A DNA stretch of 44,527 bases from Acidobacteriaceae bacterium. GTDB lineage: Bacteria; Acidobacteriota; Terriglobia; Terriglobales; Acidobacteriaceae. The notes under the pieces were generated by a model, which saw nothing but the letters and a program-made list of their open reading frames with translations, made no database searches and was not told where the DNA came from. Location: NCBI GenBank assembly GCA_903970395.1, contig CAJCIM010000168.1, positions 1 through 44,527 of the forward strand, read 5' to 3'. A program made the translations under genes and the position numbers. Positions 1 to 7,319 of this stretch are shown piece by piece. Each line of letters starts with the position of its first letter. Within the stretch, counting starts at the first letter, position 1.

Positions 1-502
1 ACGACCAACAGCGACGTGAACAGGTAAAAATATTTCTCGACGAACCGCAAAGGCGCGGCTTTGCGGTTCGAGTTACTCGCTCACGCATCTGCAATAACTG
101 GCATTTTTTCTCCTGGTTGAATGACCCTGAACGGAGAAGAATATTTCTGCCTGTCTGAGTAAATATCCCCGGCAGTGGGGTACCAAGTCGAAGGTCTGGA
201 CAATAAGGCAAGGAACAAAGGGCATGAGCCGCATTTAAGCTGGTGAAGTCTCGCGCGTTGGTAGTTAAAACCGATGGCTCACCTCAGATGTTCCTGTGGT
301 ATTTGCAAGGCGTCGATCTTGCAAGTCTTGACCCGTGCTACTCCTCCGAGGTACAGTGTCCGGCCTGTCTTGCTGTTTTTAAATGGGCCATAGAACGCAA
401 GGCCCACCCTTTGAAACTGCGGCTAAGAATGGGCCGCGGGGCTATTGCGGGCCACTCGATTTTTTGGTAACTCTCGATTTTGTGGCCGGAGTTTGATTCT
501 TC
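1..502. other. Left edge, no secure gene
   Basis: No convincing complete gene is seen here. One frame on the + strand is open from base 3 to a TGA at 156-158 (51 codons running in from the edge), so it could be the tail of a gene outside the window. A second frame reads eight codons to a TAA at 25-27, directly before the hairpin at 41-70. The two readings exclude each other and neither tail is recognisable. Bases 159-502 hold no supported coding sequence. Confidence 0.4.
41..70. terminator. 12-bp perfect hairpin, possible terminator
   Basis: CGAACCGCAAAG (41-52) is followed after six bases by its exact reverse complement (59-70). A GC-rich 12-bp stem with a 6-base loop is a strong hairpin. 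There is no T tract directly after it on the + strand; on the - strand a T-rich stretch begins several bases beyond the stem. It would suit a terminator for a gene ending at base 27, or could be a dispersed palindrome. Confidence 0.4.
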
Positions 503-1993
503 TTAGTGGACTGAAACGTCGAAGGCTCCCGTTTCGACAGTTTCTCCGTGCTTCATCTGGACCAAGATGCGGTAGTGGCCGGAGTAGGGAAAGCCATAAG
601 GGAACTCGACTGTGTTTGAGATGGGGCTGCCAGGATCGCTCCTATCCATGCTCATATCCATACCTGGCATGGATGCAGATTTGCTGCCTTCAGAGTTGTT
701 GGCCAGGGCAAGAGAGGCCATGGGGGCTGAGCCGTCCGGGTGAGTGTGGGCGAAGACCGTGCCGTCGGTTTTGACGAAGGCCGCGTGACCTGCCATGCCC
801 AAGTAGGGTTGCATGTCTGTTGCAGGCTTGCCGTTGGGATCCATCAGACGAAAGCGGAAGGCGTAGGCGGCATCTGCGCTGACGGTCGAGGGTCGATCCC
901 ACACCATCACATAGCCGTCGGGAAGTCTGTAAGAGTCGCCAAGCTGGCCCTTACTAAGTGGTTGGGGGGCGGCGGCGGCATCGTCGGGGCCCAGCGCGCC
1001 GCCCTCCATGTTGGCGGGGATGGTTACGGATGAGACCAGCGTCTCAGGAAAGCCATTGGTGTGGACGACGTCGCCATAGAGCTTGTAGTTGCCAGGCGGC
1101 ATGGAGGGCAAAGACATGCGGAAGTCCCCTGGTCCAGCGAGTCCGGGATGAAGATGAAAGACTGCGTCCATCTCCGGCTGGCGGATGGCGTACAGGTGCA
1201 TGAGGTGGCCGTGGTCGGGCAGGAAGTCATGATTGGATCGAGAGGTGCGATTCTCGCCGCCGTCGAAGGCTAGCACGTTGAGGTCTAGTAGATTTCCCTT
1301 GAGCACCGGGTTGACGGTAAGAGGGTGGTAGACATCGAGTGAGTAGCTGGCCGCTTCCACATTCCACCAAGCGGCACCACCCCAGATAAGGAGAGCCATA
1401 ACCGCCAGACTGCCGACGGTTGCGAGGTTGGCCCGGCGTCTGCGGGCTGGGGAAGGGGCTGCACCGGGTTCGAGGCGAGCATCACGGACAGCTGCGGCGA
1501 CGATGCCAGCCATGCTCACGACCAGAAAGAGGCCGAGAATGACGAGGGTGAGGGCGAGACTGCGCTGCATCGTGAGCGTTGTAAGGGCGACGGCGGGAAC
1601 GGGCACCGAGGCGGTCTGATTGCCGGCGTCTCCAGAGATGTCGAAGCGAACCTGCCAGGAGCCGCTGGCCATCATCCAGACGCTGCCAGTGTAGAAGGCT
1701 GGGTCGACTGCTGAAGGCTTTATCGGATCCGACGTCGGAGCATGCTTCGCCGCTTCCCCGGTGATGGGCAGGGGGGTGATCTGAATGCCGCTGACCTTGG
1801 CGCCGCTGGAACGCACCTCGACGGTAGCCACACCCGGTATGACATTAGGCATCCGGATGGTGACGAAGAGTTTATATGGGCCAGCGTCTATCTGCTCGAA
1901 AACGTCCTTGCTGCCGACGTGAGCGTGCGCCAGCTGAGGAGCGGCGAGGAGACAGAGAAGTAAGAGCGCGGCGAAACGAAGAATAGACTTCAC
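503..1993 (-). CDS. Secreted/membrane His- and Met-rich protein with two GH...HxHP modules
   Basis: A 496-residue protein, family not named. It begins with a signal peptide (about residues 1-24) and has an extracytoplasmic domain to about 143 and two membrane segments (about 144-168 and 190-209). The large C-terminal part carries two similar modules: GHLMH (262-266) with FHLHP (279-283), and GMAGH (399-403) with FAHTHP (414-419). A Met-rich stretch, MPGMDMSM, lies at 442-449. Such His/Met clusters are often metal ligands, so copper or another metal is a reasonable guess, but that is inference. The start chosen is GTG at 1993. It overlaps the TGA of the upstream membrane gene as GTGA, which indicates translational coupling. 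An ATG 45 bases upstream would lie inside the preceding gene. Confidence 0.8.
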   Translation of the reverse strand: MKSILRFAALLLLCLLAAPQLAHAHVGSKDVFEQIDAGPYKLFVTIRMPNVIPGVATVEVRSSGAKVSGIQITPLPITGEAAKHAPTSDPIKPSAVDPAFYTGSVWMMASGSWQVRFDISGDAGNQTASVPVPAVALTTLTMQRSLALTLVILGLFLVVSMAGIVAAAVRDARLEPGAAPSPARRRRANLATVGSLAVMALLIWGGAAWWNVEAASYSLDVYHPLTVNPVLKGNLLDLNVLAFDGGENRTSRSNHDFLPDHGHLMHLYAIRQPEMDAVFHLHPGLAGPGDFRMSLPSMPPGNYKLYGDVVHTNGFPETLVSSVTIPANMEGGALGPDDAAAAPQPLSKGQLGDSYRLPDGYVMVWDRPSTVSADAAYAFRFRLMDPNGKPATDMQPYLGMAGHAAFVKTDGTVFAHTHPDGSAPMASLALANNSEGSKSASMPGMDMSMDRSDPGSPISNTVEFPYGFPYSGHYRILVQMKHGETVETGAFDVSVH

Positions 1994-3192
1994 CGTTGTA
2001 CGCTCCGCATCCAGCGGCCGAAGCACACGCCGATCCACGTGCCGATCGAACCATAGATCGCGGCGCGAAGGAGGCCTGCAAAGAGGGTGAGTCCTTGGTC
2101 GGGCTGTGAGAAGTGCGGCAGCATGTACTCAGGACGAGTGCCGTAGTCGAAGTAGATCGTGCCGAAGAAGCGGTTTTCAGATGCCTTCGACATCAAAAAG
2201 TTGGCGAATGGCCACTCGACGACGGTCAGGACCGCGATGAAGACAAAGCCTGAGACGAGCCCGATCTGCCATGGTTTCCACGCACGGGTGCGCTGCCAGA
2301 GGAGATCAAGGGCGATGGCGGGTACGAAGATGAGGATGGGGAACTGAGTCGGGACCATGTGAGTGACAGGATAAAAGACAGGGCCGAGCTTTGGCTGCGC
2401 GGGGAAGAGCGGGAGGATGAGAATCTCGCCGATGCAGAAGACAATATAGACCATGGCGGCGGAGGTCGCAGCCCAGCGATGACGAGAGGCCTGCGACAAA
2501 ATCGCAAAGACCAGGGGAAGTGCGATCGCCATGGCGACGTATGGGCTTACCGAGTGTAGATGATGTTGACCGGTGAACTCCAGCAGGAAGAACATCTGGC
2601 CGTCCACAATGAGGCCGCCGACGTAAAGGAAGATGCGTTGAAGTGCGCGGAATGTCATTTCGCTATGCCGGGAATCGTCGGTTGCAACGCGGTTCATTGT
2701 GGCGAGGATGAGGAATAGTACACCTACGCCAACACATCGGGTACCGAGGATCAGCAATGTGTGCGGCGGGCTTACGATCTTGACGTCCAGGCCATAGGCG
2801 GTGTGCCACCAGTTATCGAATGGCCCTGCGGTAAGCATGGCGAGGCCGCCCCAGGCGGCGATAAAGGCGCCGAGGGGAGCACAGAATCCAAGCACGTTGA
2901 CTGAGGCGGTCTTGAGTTCCTCTGAGCGACCGAAGGTGCAGGACAGGATGAGGTAGCCGCAGACGATTGCAGCGAGGACTCCGCAGGCATATATGGCCAT
3001 GTGTGCGGGGGTCCAGAAGGTGTCGCGGCCGATGGAGCGATGCCAAGAAACGTCCCAGGCGCCACCGATCGAGGAGGATGTGACGGCGAGTGCACCGCAC
3101 CAGACGTACCAAGGGACGGTCGCGGTTTGCTCGGTTACTTGGGTGGTTGTCCGAAGGTTAGAGTACTGGGTGGGCAGAGCAGAAGAAGCCAT
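1990..3192 (-). CDS. Polytopic membrane protein with duplicated D-WH-G-D-P-H motif
   Basis: A 400-residue integral membrane protein with about nine or ten hydrophobic segments; family function unknown to me. A motif occurs twice: D47-W50-H51-G55-D57-T61-P62-H64, and D126-W129-H130-G134-D136-S141-P142-H144. Further histidines cluster at H210, H211, H213 and H278. Histidines at membrane boundaries with Trp and Asp suggest a metal or cofactor site, which is inference. The start is ATG 3192, preceded by a GAGGGA Shine-Dalgarno; the open frame runs 90 codons further upstream without protein-like features. It is the first gene of a two-gene operon with the secreted His/Met-rich protein, joined by a 4-base overlap. 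Confidence 0.85.
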   Translation of the reverse strand: MASSALPTQYSNLRTTTQVTEQTATVPWYVWCGALAVTSSSIGGAWDVSWHRSIGRDTFWTPAHMAIYACGVLAAIVCGYLILSCTFGRSEELKTASVNVLGFCAPLGAFIAAWGGLAMLTAGPFDNWWHTAYGLDVKIVSPPHTLLILGTRCVGVGVLFLILATMNRVATDDSRHSEMTFRALQRIFLYVGGLIVDGQMFFLLEFTGQHHLHSVSPYVAMAIALPLVFAILSQASRHRWAATSAAMVYIVFCIGEILILPLFPAQPKLGPVFYPVTHMVPTQFPILIFVPAIALDLLWQRTRAWKPWQIGLVSGFVFIAVLTVVEWPFANFLMSKASENRFFGTIYFDYGTRPEYMLPHFSQPDQGLTLFAGLLRAAIYGSIGTWIGVCFGRWMRSVQR

Positions 3193-3269
3193 TGTTCCCT
3201 CGCTGATTATGAATTCCTTTTTATTCAAGCAGGCTGCGGACGCAGAAGTGGTGCAGAACCTCCTTAGAT

Positions 3270-3386
3270 CATATGTCACCCCCAATTGCTTCACGAACCG
3301 CTTGTCGAACGCTGCGCACTCCCCGGCTGCTGTCGGCACTTCGCGCAAAGCTTGCCGCGAATCCGTCGGACACATATGTGACCCCC
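3270..3386. promoter_or_regulatory. Direct repeat CATATGTSACCCCC upstream of membrane operon
   Basis: CATATGTCACCCCC (3270-3283) and CATATGTGACCCCC (3373-3386) match at 13 of 14 bases and sit 103 bp apart in the spacer before the membrane operon (start 3192). The second copy is centred on the 10-bp palindrome CACATATGTG (3371-3380). This could be a pair of regulator sites. The assignment rests only on repetition and position. Confidence 0.3.
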
Positions 3387-3468
3387 GCCCTTCTGGAGAT
3401 AGCCCCGGCAGATTCGAAACAGTGGATAATGCAGTCCGTCTGCGATCCGAGCAACGCAATACCAGTTC

Positions 3469-4056
3469 TTAGCCATCACAGGTCATGCGCATCTCGATCA
3501 TGTCGGCAAGCTGAGAACGATACGCCGCTTCGCGTGCGCGATATGCGAGCAAATCCGCCGTGATTTCCAACCTCGACGAATAGTGGTTGGTCGTATTGAC
3601 AAAGAAAAGCTTCGACTCCAGCCAAGTCAAGACTACCAAGCCGTAGCCGGTCATGCCCTTGTAGATATGCTCGACCACTTCTGGGATCTCACCGTCGTAG
3701 AGGCCGGCGTCCTGAAGCGCCAGGCCGAGGTGCGATATTTGAATACGAAATTGATAGCGTGTGAAGGGTTGGGGTGCGAAAGCCGCATTCCATAAATTTC
3801 CGCCAGCGGTCAGGAGCATCAAGGCCACGCTGGCGAGCATGTCACTGAGTTGAAGACCGAGCGAATCGCGCGAGTCTTGAAACGTCAGTTGTTCTGTCAG
3901 ATGACGCTTCGCATCAATGTGGGGCGCAGAGTCCTTTGACGGGGTCGGCTTTCCGTAAACTGAACTTAACCAGTGAATGTGCCGCAGCATCTCCGGGTCT
4001 GCCGTCGCTTCTGTGAAGTCGTATCTTGCCTCGAAATGCGAATAATCTTCTCCCAT
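3469..4056 (-). pseudogene. N-terminally truncated DUF3800-like remnant
   Basis: A 195-residue open frame resembling only the C-terminal half of DUF3800 proteins, which are RNase H-fold-like proteins often near mobile elements. The FQDSRDSLGLQLSDML segment (59-74) matches the family pattern of a strand followed by a helix starting with Asp. The usual N-terminal block with an early Asp-Glu-Ser motif is missing. The frame stays open upstream of the ATG for only 11 codons before a TGA at 4090-4092, and the GH28 gene ends at 4106, so the N-terminal half has been lost. It may still be translated from ATG 4056, but I read it as a relic. Family assignment is moderately sure. Confidence 0.5.
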
Positions 4057-4105
4057 GATGCCAATCAGCGGTTCTCTTCCAAAGGCACTTCACTTAATGG
4101 AAGGA

Positions 4106-5539
4106 TCAGCGTACTCCAAGTTTCCTCCATTCGGGTGCCCTAGCTGACTGAACGAGGATGCGCCTTTGGCTTGACGGGTGTGCGGCCTCTCCATAAAGGC
4201 CGTCGAGAGACAGTCGTTGCACATTCCGCGCCTCCAACAAATGAGAGAAATACGACTGCAGATTGTCTCCCCAATGGCCATGGCAGTTTTTCAAGTGAAC
4301 GCCCTTTGCATTTCTCAAAAAGAAGACTGGAGTATCGTGGGGTTCAAGACCTTCGACGTCGGGTGGGGTGGGTCGGTTGTCGAAATGCGCGCCGGGATAT
4401 TTCGTCCACTTGTCGATGGTCATATCGATGTCTTCGAGCAGAATGTTCTCAATGGGTTTATCAGGCGCTCCGTCGATGCGGATGCTGTTCTCTGCGCGGC
4501 CACGAATATTGCGCAGGCGGACGTTGCGCAGCGAGCCGACGATTCCATCTTTAGTACGAGGCCACGCGGTAATGGAGATGGCCTCGCCCCAGCCCCACCA
4601 GCGCGCAGCATGGTGCTGAGCGGTCACCTCGATGTCGCGGAACTCGACGTCTTCGATGTTGCCCTGTTGCCGGTGTGTGATTGTTGGACCACGTCCGCCG
4701 GAGATCACCTTGCAGCGCTCGAAGAGGATCTTCGAGATGTCGCCGAAGGTTTCGGTGCCAATCTTGAGCCCACCATCGCGCGTCGTGACGACGCAGTCGC
4801 GGACGGAGATGTTGTGCGTTGGGCCGTAGTCGTCGCTCTGCTGACTGGCCTTGATGACGATGGAATCGTCGGCACCGACGATGTCGCAGTTGCGAATCTC
4901 GACATCGCGGCAGCGGTCCGGGTCGATGCCGTCGCAGTTGGGGACTTCGAGGAAGTTGCGGATACGCAGACCGTCAACGAGAACGCGGTCGCAACCGAGC
5001 ATATGCAGTCCCCAAGTCGGGGAGTGGCCGAAGGTGATGTCGTGAATCTCAAGGTCTTTGCAGCGATGCAGCGAAAAGATACGTGGTCGAAAGGCTTTGG
5101 GCTCCCAGCGTTCGTCCTTTTCGGAAAAAGTGGTCATGAATTGCATGGCTTGCCCATCGATCATGCCGGTGCCGGTGACCTTGAGGCCGGTGGCAGATTC
5201 AGCGTTGATCAGACCGGGATGGTGGCCGTAGTCTGCGGGGTCGGGGTTGGCGAGCAGCATGGCGTCGTCGGCGAGGTGAAGCTCGACGTAGCTTGGCAGC
5301 AGTAATGCTCCTGTTAGAAAGCGTGCGCCTCCGGGGACGAGGATGCGGCCTCCGCCGCCGGCTGAGGCTGCGTCGATAGCGCGTTGCAGGGCGGCAGTAT
5401 CGACGGTAATGCCGTCACCGATTGCGCCGTAGCTACGGACGTTGTAGTCAACCGGCGCGGCGAAGGACTGGCGCGGCAGGAGCGCAGCGGTGGCGAAGCC
5501 GCCGCTGAGTCCGGCGAGGAAGCGTCGTCTGGAAAGCAT
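4106..5539 (-). CDS. GH28 family glycosidase (polygalacturonase-like), Tat-exported
   Basis: A 477-residue glycoside hydrolase of family 28, which hydrolyses galacturonan or rhamnogalacturonan in pectin. A twin-arginine signal (SRRRFLAG, residues 3-10) is followed by the beta-helix opening YGAIGDG (37-43). The catalytic motifs are NCDGID (201-206) and ADDS (223-226). The segment DGGLKIGTE (255-263) replaces the usual GHG-type motif, so the His found in classical polygalacturonases is absent, as in several divergent GH28 subgroups; substrate is therefore uncertain. The start is ATG 5539, with AAGGAAGG nine bases upstream; a TTG at 5548 would have the Shine-Dalgarno abutting it. It lies 15 bp after the GH27 gene on the same strand, so the two are likely cotranscribed for pectin side-chain and backbone breakdown. 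Confidence 0.88.
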   Translation of the reverse strand: MLSRRRFLAGLSGGFATAALLPRQSFAAPVDYNVRSYGAIGDGITVDTAALQRAIDAASAGGGGRILVPGGARFLTGALLLPSYVELHLADDAMLLANPDPADYGHHPGLINAESATGLKVTGTGMIDGQAMQFMTTFSEKDERWEPKAFRPRIFSLHRCKDLEIHDITFGHSPTWGLHMLGCDRVLVDGLRIRNFLEVPNCDGIDPDRCRDVEIRNCDIVGADDSIVIKASQQSDDYGPTHNISVRDCVVTTRDGGLKIGTETFGDISKILFERCKVISGGRGPTITHRQQGNIEDVEFRDIEVTAQHHAARWWGWGEAISITAWPRTKDGIVGSLRNVRLRNIRGRAENSIRIDGAPDKPIENILLEDIDMTIDKWTKYPGAHFDNRPTPPDVEGLEPHDTPVFFLRNAKGVHLKNCHGHWGDNLQSYFSHLLEARNVQRLSLDGLYGEAAHPSSQRRILVQSARAPEWRKLGVR

Positions 5540-5554
5540 GAGCGGCAACCTTCC

Positions 5555-6742
5555 TTAGCGCGAGAGGCGAAGCAGAACGGAGGCGTGGCGCTTCAGTGTG
5601 AAGTTGGTATTGTCCATGATGGGCCCAAGATCTTTGTCCGTCCACACATCGTGTGCATGCCATCCATTGTCTGCGCCAGCTTCTTTCAGGTGCAGACTGA
5701 TGCCTCGCATGTAGTTATCGTCTTCACCGAAGTTGAAGATGGCGAGGGCTCGGCTGCCATCCGCGAGCGGGCGCGCCCATATCTCGATAGGCCCTTCTAC
5801 GTAGATGCGTTCGGCCTGCTTGCCGAGCGGGTCCTGATCGATTGCGATGACTTCCCTGTTCGTAAGTACTGCAGTGACCTCTGGCGTGAGCTGGCTCAAA
5901 TTGTTGCCAGCGAGCAGGGGCGAGGCGAGCATCGCCCACATGCCCATATGAACGCGGTTTTCATCAAGGCTGAGTTTACCGTTGCCGACTTCGAGCATGT
6001 CAGGGTCGTTCCAGTGGCCGGGAGCCGCGTATTTGGAGAGGCCAGCCTGGGCTCGTCCGATGAAGGCCATGCGTTCGAAGGTTGGGTTGATGTCGCCAGT
6101 GGTGCGCCAGAGGTTCGCGCCGACCTCAGGACCCCATTGCCACACTGAGTCCCAACCATACTGACATAGCGAGTAAACCATCGGCCGGCCGGTTTTGACG
6201 ATCGCCTGGTGCATCTTCTCGTAGGCGTCGCGCATCATCTGGTTCTGTTTGGCTTTGTCGTTGGGCGCTTCCTGATCCATGATCTTGCGGAAGCCACAGA
6301 GGTCGTACTTCAGGTAGTCGATGCCCCAGGAGGCATAGAGGTCGGCGTCCTGCTGCTCGTGCTGGTAGCTGCCCTCGAAGCCTGCACAGGTCTTGGGGCC
6401 AGGTGAGCTGTAGATGCCCAGCTTGAGTCCCTTGCTGTGCACGTAGTCGGCGAGGGCCTTCATGTCGGGGAACTTCTCGTTGGTGTGCAGCACGCCGTTG
6501 GCGTCACGCTGGCCTTCCCATGTGTCGTCGATGTTGACGTAGTTGTAGCCCGCGTCCTTCATGCCGGAGGAGACGATGAGGTCGGCGGCCTGGCGGATGT
6601 CCTTGTCGGTGACCTTGCCGGCGAACCAGTTCCAGGAGTTCCAACCCATGGGCGGTTTGGCAGCAAGGGTTGGGGCGGAGCCGGACTGGGCGAAGAGCGG
6701 AACGGATACCAGAGAGACGAGAAGGAGACGGAGACGCATCAT
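5555..6742 (-). CDS. GH27 alpha-galactosidase (melibiase)
   Basis: A 395-residue secreted alpha-galactosidase of family GH27, removing terminal alpha-galactosyl units from plant oligo- and polysaccharides. The signal peptide covers about residues 1-22. The family opening PPMGWNSWN lies at 30-38, the nucleophile Asp147 is in YLKYD, and the acid/base Asp217 is in RTTGD. A C-terminal beta-sandwich follows the barrel, and the length is normal for bacterial GH27. Two ATG codons stand in tandem (6742 and 6739), and either may be used. It is the first gene of an operon with GH28. Confidence 0.93.
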   Translation of the reverse strand: MMRLRLLLVSLVSVPLFAQSGSAPTLAAKPPMGWNSWNWFAGKVTDKDIRQAADLIVSSGMKDAGYNYVNIDDTWEGQRDANGVLHTNEKFPDMKALADYVHSKGLKLGIYSSPGPKTCAGFEGSYQHEQQDADLYASWGIDYLKYDLCGFRKIMDQEAPNDKAKQNQMMRDAYEKMHQAIVKTGRPMVYSLCQYGWDSVWQWGPEVGANLWRTTGDINPTFERMAFIGRAQAGLSKYAAPGHWNDPDMLEVGNGKLSLDENRVHMGMWAMLASPLLAGNNLSQLTPEVTAVLTNREVIAIDQDPLGKQAERIYVEGPIEIWARPLADGSRALAIFNFGEDDNYMRGISLHLKEAGADNGWHAHDVWTDKDLGPIMDNTNFTLKRHASVLLRLSR

Positions 6743-7319
6743 CGACCTGCTTTGCTTGAAGTGGGTGGTGACTGGGGGTGGGGACCTCCCCCGGTGTACT
6801 TTTGGAGCTAAAGTTTTGTTTCTACGAGGCTTAGCTTTGGACTTGTGAAGGTCTGACCGCTTGGCTACGTTCCAAGCTGCTTAGCTGCGCCGCCCACCTT
6901 ATTTCATACCTAAGTTAAGGATAGCAAGCCGGGAGATAAGAAGTACAAATGGTTTTGGTGGGCTATCTATATAAAAGCAAATAGGTTAGGTGGGTGCGAG
7001 TACGCAGAAGGGGTTGACAAGAATTTGGGGACGATAGAGGCCAAGACAAAAGCACATCCACTGCGTGAACGACAAGCCAGAAGAGCAAATGCAGGGGTAG
7101 AGGCAAATACAGGGGTGTCTCTATGTTTCGGTCGAGATGGCAGTTTATGGGTGTCCCCCGCCGCATATGAAGATTGTGCGGCGGGGCTCCGGCTAAGGGG
7201 GAAACACTGATCAGTTGAGTCCCCAAACGTACCCACTGGCTAAAGCCGGTTTGATCTTGCGGACTTTCTGACACGACTGGAGGTGTGACGTCCCGTTCGT
7301 ACGCTGGATTGGACTTTCC
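6743..7319. repeat. 577-bp intergenic spacer with acidobacterial-type repeat elements
   Basis: No gene is supported. The spacer holds several structured pieces: a CTCCCCCGG block at about 6786-6794 followed by GCTAA (6807-6811) and TTAGC (6831-6835); a perfect hairpin at 7156-7186; and GGCTAAAGCC at 7238-7247. Similar blocks recur at 29790-29920 and 33203-33212. They look like dispersed non-coding repeats common in Terriglobia genomes (recalled, not searched). The 3' end of the TonB receptor gene follows at 7320. Confidence 0.5.
7156..7186. terminator. 10-bp perfect GC-rich hairpin downstream of TonB receptor gene
   Basis: CCCCGCCGCA (7156-7165) pairs exactly with TGCGGCGGGG (7177-7186) across an 11-base loop. 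It sits about 135 bp beyond the stop of the receptor gene, which is read on the - strand. It could terminate that transcript, although no T tract follows. Its position among other spacer repeats also fits a dispersed palindrome. Confidence 0.4.

Noticed and set aside
243-470. 75-codon open frame on the + strand near the left edge
   Set aside because: No protein-like composition, no Shine-Dalgarno and no recognisable domain.
4178-5305. 375-codon open frame antisense to GH28
   Set aside because: It is the shadow of a GC-rich gene; the GH28 frame has clear catalytic motifs and a Tat signal.
7014-7040. TTGACA in the spacer after GH27 as a promoter
   Set aside because: The TTGACA has no -10 at an acceptable distance and no gene begins downstream on the + strand.
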